From the NCBI GenBank assembly GCA_035606695.1, contig DATNEW010000003.1, forward strand, positions 1 through 64,000: a stretch of 64,000 nt of DNA. Reading direction: 5' to 3'. The translations under genes were made by a program, and so were the position numbers. The stretch comes from Gemmatimonadaceae bacterium. GTDB taxonomy: Bacteria > Gemmatimonadota > Gemmatimonadetes > Gemmatimonadales > Gemmatimonadaceae. Below, piece by piece: positions 40,363 to 47,536 of the stretch. Numbering within the stretch: the stretch's first letter is position 1; the number at the start of each line of letters is the position of its first letter. The notes under the pieces were generated by a model, which searched no databases, was not told the DNA's origin, and was given only the letters and a program-made list of their open reading frames with translations.

Positions 40363-41052
40363 ATGAGCGGCGCGCATCGAGTGCTGATCCTCAGCGGAGT
40401 GCGCCTGTTCTGCGAGGGACTGGCGCTGCGATTGAGCGAACATAAACAACTGAGCGTCGTCGGCTTCGCGACGTCGCTGCACGACGCGCACGAACAAATG
40501 CGTACCCTCCGCCCCGACGTCGTGCTCGTTGACGCGTCGGCGCAGGATTTTCTTCGCATCGTCAGCAGCCTGCGCGAGCTGTGCAACGCGGTGATCATCG
40601 CGTTCGCCGTTGGCGACGAGGAGACCGAAGCCATCGCGTGCGCGGAAGTCGGTGTAAACGCCTTCATCGAGCGCGACGCGTCCGTCGAGGACCTGGTGCG
40701 CGCGATCACCGAATGCACGCGCGGTGAAATGACGCTCTCGCCCCGGTTGGTCGGCGCGCTGTTCCGCCGCGTGGGATTCCTGGCGCGCATGGCGAGCGGC
40801 GCCCCGGCGACCGCGCTCACCTTGCGCGAGGCGCAGATCTACTCGCTGCTGCGTCAGGGCTTCGCCAACAAGGACATCGCCTCACGCCTCGGGATCAGTC
40901 TCCCGACGGTGAAGAACCATGTCCGGCGCGTGCTCGAGAAGCTGGGCGTCCATCGTCGGAGCGAAGCAGCCGCGCTTCCGCGGACTGGTCCTTCGCTGCC
41001 CATGACAAGCCGCACCTCGATGGATCGGCCCAGTTCCACGACTGCGCCTTAA
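40363..41052 (+). CDS. NarL/LuxR-type response regulator, atypical receiver
   Basis: This 229-residue regulator has a receiver domain (residues 1-120) and a LuxR-type helix-turn-helix (about 148-205; LTLREAQIYSLLRQGFANKDIASRLGI). The phospho-acceptor Asp is kept (VLVDAS, about residue 57). The usual acidic pair after strand 1 is Ser-Gly (LILSGVRLF), and the conserved Lys is Arg (IERDAS). Such receivers often work without phosphorylation. No histidine kinase gene is nearby. It is divergent from the sigma-54 activator and upstream of two unknown genes, which it may control. Confidence 0.85.
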   Translation: MSGAHRVLILSGVRLFCEGLALRLSEHKQLSVVGFATSLHDAHEQMRTLRPDVVLVDASAQDFLRIVSSLRELCNAVIIAFAVGDEETEAIACAEVGVNAFIERDASVEDLVRAITECTRGEMTLSPRLVGALFRRVGFLARMASGAPATALTLREAQIYSLLRQGFANKDIASRLGISLPTVKNHVRRVLEKLGVHRRSEAAALPRTGPSLPMTSRTSMDRPSSTTAP

Positions 41053-41143
41053 TGCTCTGGTTGGCGTTTCGAAAAGTCGTACCATGGCCAGCGCCAACCG
41101 CACCGCACCAATCGCACTGTCTTCCGCCATCGAGGAGGAGCGC

Positions 41144-41521
41144 ATGAGCAAGTTGGATCGCCCGGATCGGGTGACGAGCCACGTCGGAAAGCTCATCGAG
41201 AAGCACGGTCTCACGGCCGCCGAGCAGGAAGAGATTCTAGCCGCGCTCGAGGAGCGGGCCGCGACCATCGCGCAGCGTCGCAAAGAGCAGGCACGGGAAC
41301 GGGCCAACGACCGAGACAACGACGACGACTGTGATCCGTGCCTCGAGTATCTCGACAATCCACTCGCCGAGCTGCGCGTGCTGGTCCTGTCGCAGCCGGG
41401 CGCGGGCGAGCAGCCGGAGTATCTCATGGGCGACAACATCCGGCGCGTACGCGAGTGCGAGCTGCTCAACATCACGACGGATGTGATCGAGGGCGAAGCG
41501 GCACAGGTCTGCGATCGCTGA
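41144..41521 (+). CDS. small unknown protein of the 31-43 kb cluster
   Basis: I do not recognise this 125-residue protein. It begins with a helical, charged segment (VGKLIEKHGLTAAEQEEILAALEERAATIAQRRKEQ), probably a coiled coil. An acidic stretch with DDDCDPC follows, then a short mixed alpha/beta part (LAELRVLVLSQPGAG...VRECELLNITTDVIEGEA). Four Cys are present. GAGGAGGAG lies directly before ATG 41144, which decides the start over ATG 41084. It precedes the 466-residue unknown gene by 85 bp. Confidence 0.6.
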   Translation: MSKLDRPDRVTSHVGKLIEKHGLTAAEQEEILAALEERAATIAQRRKEQARERANDRDNDDDCDPCLEYLDNPLAELRVLVLSQPGAGEQPEYLMGDNIRRVRECELLNITTDVIEGEAAQVCDR

Positions 41522-41606
41522 CGCCGCCGCATCCACTGAATTCACTGGAGTTTCATCACTCACTGCTGAACAATCTGGCGGCCGTGCGCCGCGGGAGAGT
41601 CGACGC

Positions 41607-43007
41607 ATGTTCAGGAATCTCGTTGCGAACGTGGGCGGCGGAGTCAACAACGCGAATACCGTGTTGACCGGCTACACGCCGCTCCAGCTCGCGAACTATC
41701 TCGAATTGACGTGGAACGCGCCGCGCTCGCGCGCGCGTGTGTGGCGACTCCCCGCCGTGCAGGGCGGCGGCGCGGTCGGGCGTCTGGGCGTGAGCCGGCG
41801 CATGGCGCGCAACGTCGCGGAGATGTGGGCGCCGCGCCCGCCGATCAACCCAGCGCTCATCGGCGCGCCGACGTTCTGGAGTCATCTCATCTACGCGTAC
41901 ATGATCGAGAATACCGGTATTGTCGAAATTTTTCGGCGTGTGCTGCAGTCATGGATCTCCGACGAGAAATTGCCGCCCCCGTCGATCGAGACGCAGTATT
42001 GGATTCGCGCGAGCGAAGATCTCTTCTTCAAGAACCCCTCGCCGTATTTCCACTCGCTGGCGAGCAGTCTCCGCCCCGATCCCGACAGCATTCGCGTGAA
42101 CGCGTACAAGCGGCTGCTTGGTGTCGAGCTCGGCCACAACTTTACCGGGAACGGCACGGGTCGCGCCCCGGCGATCGCGAACACCGAGTTCATGATGGTG
42201 TTCGAACGCCTGCTGCATGAAGTCTGGAATGGGTACGTCTACCGCGCCCCGGCTGCGGGGCCGAACGCCGCGGACGTTCAGGCCATGGAGTATCTGTGCC
42301 GCACGCTGCGCTGCATGATGCTCGACCGTCGCACGAACGGCGCGCTCATGCGCGAGGAGTTCGAGGCGGTAAGCCTGTTGTCCTGGTTCCACCTCGCCGT
42401 CGAATACGACACGTTCATCGTCGATAATCTCGACGCGCAGTCGACGCGCGCGGCAAGCCGGCTGCATCGCATCGGCGCGCTCGTCGGGGTGACGCCGGCC
42501 GCCGCATCCGACGCGTACTTCCAGCTTGCCGACGCGCTGTCGACGGCCCTGATCTCGATCGAGAGTGGCCTCGTGGAACTGGCGCTGCAAGCCAACGTGC
42601 CCGCGCTGTCGGACCCCGCGGTGAGCCCGCTCGCGAACGTCTTTCAAACAATCATCACGTACTGGCCGCTCATGACGGGCCGCGCCTTGAAGGCGCCACT
42701 TGCCACCGGGTGGGCGGTGCCGGTGCAGTTCCTCGGCGGCAGCGGTGGCAGCATCAACGTACGCGGCGAGCTTCCTGCGCCGACCGACGCAACGGCTGCA
42801 GCGCCCTCGAACGTGTATGCGATCCAGCAGCCGACAGGCGCGGCCGCGCCGGCACCCGCGAAGGCGGCGGCCGCACCTGCGCCGGCGACGGTCAATGGCC
42901 CTCCCGCGCAGCGCATCGTGAAGCTGATCGCCGAGAACCGGTCATCGTCGTTCGTCGGCATCAACCGCGTCGCGCGCACGGAAACGACGACGCAGTTGAT
43001 CAGTTGA
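41607..43007 (+). CDS. large unknown protein of the 31-43 kb cluster (466 aa)
   Basis: I do not recognise this 466-residue protein. The core (about residues 20-360) is predominantly helical and rich in aromatic residues (TFWSHLIYAYMIENTGIVEIFRR cut here as two helices; YWPLMTGRALKAP). The C-terminal 80 residues are Ala/Pro-rich (a linker), ending with VGINRVARTETTTQLIS. No signal peptide, membrane helix or catalytic motif is seen. Its layout recalls the 598-residue protein of the same cluster, but homology cannot be shown by eye. A strong hairpin 46 bp downstream ends the cluster. Confidence 0.6.
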   Translation: MFRNLVANVGGGVNNANTVLTGYTPLQLANYLELTWNAPRSRARVWRLPAVQGGGAVGRLGVSRRMARNVAEMWAPRPPINPALIGAPTFWSHLIYAYMIENTGIVEIFRRVLQSWISDEKLPPPSIETQYWIRASEDLFFKNPSPYFHSLASSLRPDPDSIRVNAYKRLLGVELGHNFTGNGTGRAPAIANTEFMMVFERLLHEVWNGYVYRAPAAGPNAADVQAMEYLCRTLRCMMLDRRTNGALMREEFEAVSLLSWFHLAVEYDTFIVDNLDAQSTRAASRLHRIGALVGVTPAAASDAYFQLADALSTALISIESGLVELALQANVPALSDPAVSPLANVFQTIITYWPLMTGRALKAPLATGWAVPVQFLGGSGGSINVRGELPAPTDATAAAPSNVYAIQQPTGAAAPAPAKAAAAPAPATVNGPPAQRIVKLIAENRSSSFVGINRVARTETTTQLIS

Positions 43008-43052
43008 TCAGCTGACCGGCTGACGGGTTTGATCGGCTGCACGGATTTTTCG

Positions 43053-43086
43053 CGATCGAGCCGGCGGAATGATGCCGGCTCGATCG
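43053..43086 (+). terminator. strong hairpin ending the unknown cluster
   Basis: Perfect 13-bp arms (CGATCGAGCCGGC / GCCGGCTCGATCG) with an 8-nt loop lie 46 bp after the stop of the last cluster gene. There is no T run downstream, although ATTTTT lies just upstream, so on the minus strand it would look like a canonical terminator. Confidence 0.6.
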
Positions 43087-43184
43087 TGACCGCTCAGTGA
43101 GTGATCTTCTTATACGAACGCTGAACCTCCGTCATTCATCGTTCCCTTACAGAAGGCATACGCTGTGTTGCGCGGCCGAGCGCC

Positions 43185-43190
43185 TATCAT
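43185..43190 (+). promoter_or_regulatory. TANNNT hexamer before the DUF2911 gene
   Basis: TATCAT ends 7 nt before ATG 43198, with no Shine-Dalgarno between. It is consistent with a leaderless mRNA. Confidence 0.4.
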
Positions 43191-43197
43191 AGAAGTC

Positions 43198-44337
43198 ATG
43201 CGCGCCTCACTCATCGCCGCTCTTGTTCTCGTCCCGTTGTCGCTCGCCGCGCAACGGACCTCGTTCGTCACCACACTCGGCCACGATACGCTGTCGTTCG
43301 AGCAGTACACGCGAACCGGCGACACGATCACCGGCGACTGGGTGACGACGTACGGCGGCATCATGTACCATCACTACGTCATCACGCTGCGCCCCGACGG
43401 CACCGTCGCGCGCTATCATCTCGCGTTGCACCGCGTCAACGGAAAGCCGGTCGGCTCGGTGGACATGCAGTTCGACGCCGACTCGGCGACGATCACCACG
43501 ACCGATCCCGACAAGGTTCAACGCGTCGCGGCAGCGAATGCCTTTCCCGTGTTCGCCGGCACCGTCGCGCCATACGAGGTGATCGCGCGGTTCGCGCGCG
43601 CACACAATCGCGATTCGTCGGTCACGCGCATCCTGCCGGCATTCAGCAGCTACCGCACCGGCGAAGCTCCACTCGTTTTCTTCGCGGGCGACTCGGCGTG
43701 GCTCGGCAATCCGGCGGCGCCACGCTATGCGCGTATCGATCGCAGCGGTCGCATCGAGGGCATCAGCGCGCGTGCGACAACGACCCGCGGCGAGACTCGA
43801 CGCACTGCCGATTACGATCTGGCGTCGATCATCTCGCACTTTCCGGATATTCCGCCCGACAAGAACATCGTCGGCGCTCCCGGCATTTCGCCGCGCGATA
43901 CCGCACGCGGCCAGCTTGGGCGCGCGACGATCTCGGTTGACTACGGTCGCCCCGCCGTGCGCGGTCGCGACGTGTTCGCCCGCGGCGTGCTTGGCGACAC
44001 CCTATGGCGAGTCGGCGCGAACGCCGCGACCCAGTTCACGACCGATCGCGATCTGAAATTCGGCGAATCGACGCTCCGCGCCGGTACGTACTCGATGTGG
44101 ATGCGGGTCACTCCCGACGACTCGCGCTTCGAGCTCGTATTCAACAGCCAGATCGGGCAATGGGGTACGGAGCACCATGCCGATCGCGACGTTCTCACGG
44201 TTCCGCTTCGGCGACTCAAAGGCAGTGCCCCAGTCGAGCGGCTGACCATCACGCTGCCGCAATCCGGCGAGAAATCAGGCGCGATGCGCATCGTGTGGGG
44301 AACGACGGTGCTGGCGACGCCCGTCTCAGTTCCCTGA
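43198..44337 (+). CDS. exported DUF2911-domain protein
   Basis: This roughly 379-residue protein has a signal peptide (ASLIAALVLVPLSLAAQ), a beta-rich N-terminal part (FEQYTRTGDTITGDWVTTYG), and a C-terminal DUF2911 domain. The latter is recognised from ISVDYGRPAVRGRDVF, LWRVGANAATQFTTDRDL and LRAGTYSMWMRV. DUF2911 proteins are periplasmic or surface proteins of unknown role, frequent in Bacteroidota and Gemmatimonadota. ATG 43198 is preferred to TTG 43165 because it begins the signal peptide. Confidence 0.8.
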   Translation: MRASLIAALVLVPLSLAAQRTSFVTTLGHDTLSFEQYTRTGDTITGDWVTTYGGIMYHHYVITLRPDGTVARYHLALHRVNGKPVGSVDMQFDADSATITTTDPDKVQRVAAANAFPVFAGTVAPYEVIARFARAHNRDSSVTRILPAFSSYRTGEAPLVFFAGDSAWLGNPAAPRYARIDRSGRIEGISARATTTRGETRRTADYDLASIISHFPDIPPDKNIVGAPGISPRDTARGQLGRATISVDYGRPAVRGRDVFARGVLGDTLWRVGANAATQFTTDRDLKFGESTLRAGTYSMWMRVTPDDSRFELVFNSQIGQWGTEHHADRDVLTVPLRRLKGSAPVERLTITLPQSGEKSGAMRIVWGTTVLATPVSVP

Positions 44338-44433
44338 TCCACGGGTCGAAAACGACGCGGGCCTGACCGCGCTTGCCTGTCTGGTGTCCTCATTTTAGGT
44401 TAATATATGGGGACCAATCCAGACCTGTAACTG

Positions 44434-45648
44434 ATGATTCTCGAAGTACTTCGCATCGCCGCCGCCGCGCTCCGGGCCAACCTGCTCCGCTCGCTGCTCA
44501 CCATGCTCGGCATCATCATCGGCGTCGCCGCGGTCATCGCCATGGTCGCGCTCGGCGGCGGTGCCCAACAGTCCGTTCAGGATCGCATCGCCAAGCTCGG
44601 TACGACGACGCTCCAGATCGACGCCACCTGGATTCGCACCGGCGGCGTTCAGCTCAACACCCGCCGGCGTCTCACGATCGACGACGCGCACGAGATCGAA
44701 GAGCGCGCGCCGCACATCGTCGCGGTCCAACCGCAGCAGGACAAGATGCTCCAGCTGCAATGGGGCAACAAGAACGCGAATCTTCGCGTCATCGGCGCGT
44801 CGCCCAACTTTCTCATCGTCCGCAACTATCAGATCGACATCGGGCGCATGTTCACGCCGGCCGAGAGCCGCGGCATGCAGCGCGTCGCGGTGCTGGGCGC
44901 GGGCGCGCTCACGCAGCTCGGCGTCAATGATCCGTACGCCATCCTCGGCCAGCATGTACGGATCGGCGGCATTCTGTTCACGGTCATCGGCACGCTACGC
45001 GCGAAGGGAGCCGGCGGTGGGTTCGGCAGTCCCGACGACCAGATCGTGATTCCCTACTTCACGGGGCGGTGGCGCGTCTTCAAGACCGATTGGGTGAACG
45101 ACATCTTCGCGCTCGCGACGAACGAAGCGGATCTGCCGAGCGCGATGAGCGAGATCCGCCTCGCGATGCGCCGCTCGCATCGCCTGCGCGGCGATCAGCC
45201 GGACGATTTCCGCATTCGCAACCAGGCGGATTTCCTCGAGACGCTCGACGACGCGACGAGTACCCTCACCGCCTTGCTCGCGGGCATCGCGGGCGTATCG
45301 CTGCTCGTCGGCGGCATCGGCATCATGAACATCATGCTCGTGTCGGTCACCGAGCGCACGCGCGAGATCGGCATTCGCAAAGCACTCGGCGCGACGAAGA
45401 CGAACATCCTCCTGCAATTCCTCGCCGAGTCGACGGCGTTGTGCCTGATGGGTGGTGTGATCGGCTTTGGGCTCGGCATTGGCGGCGCGATCGCGATGCG
45501 CGACGGATTCGGCTGGAGTACGCAAGTGGACGCCGCGTCGCTCGGTCCTGCGTTCATGTTCGCGACGGCGGTCGGCGTGGTCTTCGGCGTGTGGCCGGCG
45601 CGGCGCGCGGCCGGGCTCAATCCGATCGAGGCACTGCGGTACGAGTGA
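44434..45648 (+). CDS. MacB-like ABC transporter permease
   Basis: This 404-residue inner-membrane protein has the single-copy MacB permease layout. An N-terminal membrane helix (LLRSLLTMLGIIIGVAAVIAMVALG) is followed by a periplasmic MacB core (about residues 45-260) and three FtsX helices. LLVGGIGIMNIMLVSVTERTREIGIRKALGA is diagnostic. MacB/LolC-type permeases export lipoproteins, peptides or drugs, or transmit force, and need an ATPase and often a membrane-fusion protein; neither gene is visible here. TAATAT at 44401-44406 may be its -10. The S10 peptidase gene follows after 40 bp. Confidence 0.85.
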   Translation: MILEVLRIAAAALRANLLRSLLTMLGIIIGVAAVIAMVALGGGAQQSVQDRIAKLGTTTLQIDATWIRTGGVQLNTRRRLTIDDAHEIEERAPHIVAVQPQQDKMLQLQWGNKNANLRVIGASPNFLIVRNYQIDIGRMFTPAESRGMQRVAVLGAGALTQLGVNDPYAILGQHVRIGGILFTVIGTLRAKGAGGGFGSPDDQIVIPYFTGRWRVFKTDWVNDIFALATNEADLPSAMSEIRLAMRRSHRLRGDQPDDFRIRNQADFLETLDDATSTLTALLAGIAGVSLLVGGIGIMNIMLVSVTERTREIGIRKALGATKTNILLQFLAESTALCLMGGVIGFGLGIGGAIAMRDGFGWSTQVDAASLGPAFMFATAVGVVFGVWPARRAAGLNPIEALRYE

Positions 45649-45688
45649 GACACAACACCGACAACTTCGAACTCACGGAGAACATGGT

Positions 45689-47275
45689 ATGCTGAAACTT
45701 CTGTGCTCGTTCGGCGCAGCAGCGAGCCTTGCGTTCGCGGCGACCGCCGGTGCTCAACGTCCGAGCAATGCGCCGGGAGGCCGCGGTGGCGGCGCGGCGA
45801 ATGCGTCCGCCGAATCGACGGACGAGGGCGTCGCCGCGGTCGAGCACATCTCGACCACGCATCACACCGTCGTCATCAACGGCAAGACGATTCCATATAC
45901 GGCGAACGCCGGCACCATGGTGATTCGCGACGACAACGGGAAGCCGAAGGGTACGGTATTCTACATTTCTTATACGAAGGATCAGACGGAACCGACCACG
46001 CGTCCCGTCACGTTCTTCTTCAACGGCGGACCCGGCTCGGCCTCGGTGTGGCTCGACATGGGCTTGATGGCGCCGCGGCACCCGGAGATGGGACCGAACG
46101 GTGCGCAGCCCGCGCCGCCGTACGACCTCGTCGACAATCCCTATTCGCCGCTCGACGTCACCGATCTCGTGCAGATCGATGCCATGATGACCGGCTATTC
46201 ACGGCCGGCGCCGGGCGTGAAGGTGTCGGACTTCACCGGCGCCACGAACGACATCAAGATGTTCGGCCAATTCATTCGTAACTATCTGGACAAGTACAAT
46301 CGCTGGGCCTCGCCCAAATTCCTTTTCGGAGAGAGCTACGGCACGTTCCGGTCGGCGGGACTGGCGTCCGAGCTCCAGAGCGGCGAAGGCATCGAGCTCA
46401 ACGGCATCATGCTCCTCGGGACGGTGCTCGACTTCGCAAACATTCAGCCGTCGTCCACGAACGATCTCGCGTACGAGTGCTATCTGCCCACGTACGCGGC
46501 GACAGCGTGGTATCACAAGAAGCTGTCCCCTGACATGCAGAAGCTCTCGCTCGAGCAGGTGGTGCAGCAGGCGCGCGCGTTCGCGTTCGGCGACTACATG
46601 ACGACGCTGGCGAAGGGCAACACGCTCAGCGCGGCGCAGCGGACCGCGGCGGCGCAGCAACTCGCGAGGTACACGGGCCTTACTCCGCAGTTTATCGAAG
46701 CCACCAACCTGCGAGTCGATCCCGGCGTCTACCGCACGGAACTTCTCCGCGGGCAGCGCGAAACCGTCGGCCGCTACGACAGCCGCATGATCGGTCTCAA
46801 CGGCAACGCGTCCAGCCAACGCCAGGATTACGATCCGTCCGACGTCGCGCCGACCGGTGCGTTCATGTCGGCGTTCATGCGCTTCCTGCGCGGCGATCTC
46901 GGATATACGAGCGACCTTCAGTACTATCTCGGCGGCCGCGCGGGCCGGTGGGATTACTCGAGCCTCACCGGTTTCGGGAATCTCGGCAGCGGCTATCCGA
47001 GCGAATCAGAGGCGCTGCGCACCGCGATGGCGAAGGATCCCTACCTCCACGTGATGGTCGGCGCCGGCTATTACGACATGGCGACCCCATTCGCGAATGC
47101 CGAGTACACGTTCGATCATCTCGGCTACGATCAGACGTATCGCGATCGCGTGCAATTCAAGTATTACAAGAGCGGCCACATGGCGTATCTGAATCAGGAG
47201 TCGGCGCGACAGCTCAAGTCGGACATCGCGAGTTTCATTCAGTCGACGGAGCATCCGGCGAACCTGACGCCCTGA
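45689..47275 (+). CDS. exported S10-family serine carboxypeptidase
   Basis: This roughly 528-residue protein has a signal peptide (LLCSFGAAASLAFAATAGAQ) and a Gly/Asn-rich linker, then an alpha/beta-hydrolase domain of the S10 carboxypeptidase family. VTFFFNGGPGSASVWLDMG forms the oxyanion region. The nucleophile Ser is in FGESYGTFRSAG, the Asp in GAGYYDMATPF and the His in YKSGHMAYL. It would remove C-terminal amino acids from peptides in the periplasm or outside. ATG 45689 follows CGGAG by 8 nt. It may be co-transcribed with the MacB-like gene. Confidence 0.85.
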   Translation: MLKLLCSFGAAASLAFAATAGAQRPSNAPGGRGGGAANASAESTDEGVAAVEHISTTHHTVVINGKTIPYTANAGTMVIRDDNGKPKGTVFYISYTKDQTEPTTRPVTFFFNGGPGSASVWLDMGLMAPRHPEMGPNGAQPAPPYDLVDNPYSPLDVTDLVQIDAMMTGYSRPAPGVKVSDFTGATNDIKMFGQFIRNYLDKYNRWASPKFLFGESYGTFRSAGLASELQSGEGIELNGIMLLGTVLDFANIQPSSTNDLAYECYLPTYAATAWYHKKLSPDMQKLSLEQVVQQARAFAFGDYMTTLAKGNTLSAAQRTAAAQQLARYTGLTPQFIEATNLRVDPGVYRTELLRGQRETVGRYDSRMIGLNGNASSQRQDYDPSDVAPTGAFMSAFMRFLRGDLGYTSDLQYYLGGRAGRWDYSSLTGFGNLGSGYPSESEALRTAMAKDPYLHVMVGAGYYDMATPFANAEYTFDHLGYDQTYRDRVQFKYYKSGHMAYLNQESARQLKSDIASFIQSTEHPANLTP

Positions 47276-47303
47276 TTCGGCGTGAGTCGGAAACGCAATG
47301 CGC

Positions 47304-47526
47304 ACGCGGACTAACGCCGACACTGCACGGGCTCACGCGGACGACACCAGAAACTACTCAACTACGCGCACGCGGTGAGATCTGAGCCAAATGTGCGCGC
47401 GTATTTCTACGACTAGAGCATGAACAAAAGATTCGGTTCGTTGTTGCTTCAGTACCCTGCGCCCCGCCATTCTGGTTTTATGGTGTTGTCCGCGTGAGCC
47501 CGTGCAGTGTCAGCGTTAGTCCGCGT
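47304..47526. mobile_element. MITE-like element with 46-bp terminal inverted repeats
   Basis: The gap between the convergent S10 and M6-type genes is mostly filled by two near-identical inverted arms of 46 bp (47304-47349 and 47481-47526), differing at about two or three positions. A 131-bp centre without any gene separates them. Each arm contains GGACTAACG and CACTGCACGGGCTCACGCGG. The size and symmetry fit a miniature inverted-repeat element. A bidirectional terminator is less likely because the loop is so long. No target-site duplication could be defined. Confidence 0.5.
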
Positions 47527-47536
47527 ACGCTCTGTT

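Noticed and set aside
38708-40366. 552-codon open frame antisense to the sigma-54 activator
   Set aside because: The sense strand has all NtrC-family motifs; the antisense product is compositionally biased without a domain.
43165-43197. Upstream TTG start of the DUF2911 gene
   Set aside because: The signal peptide begins properly at ATG 43198 and the -10-like hexamer lies inside the extension.
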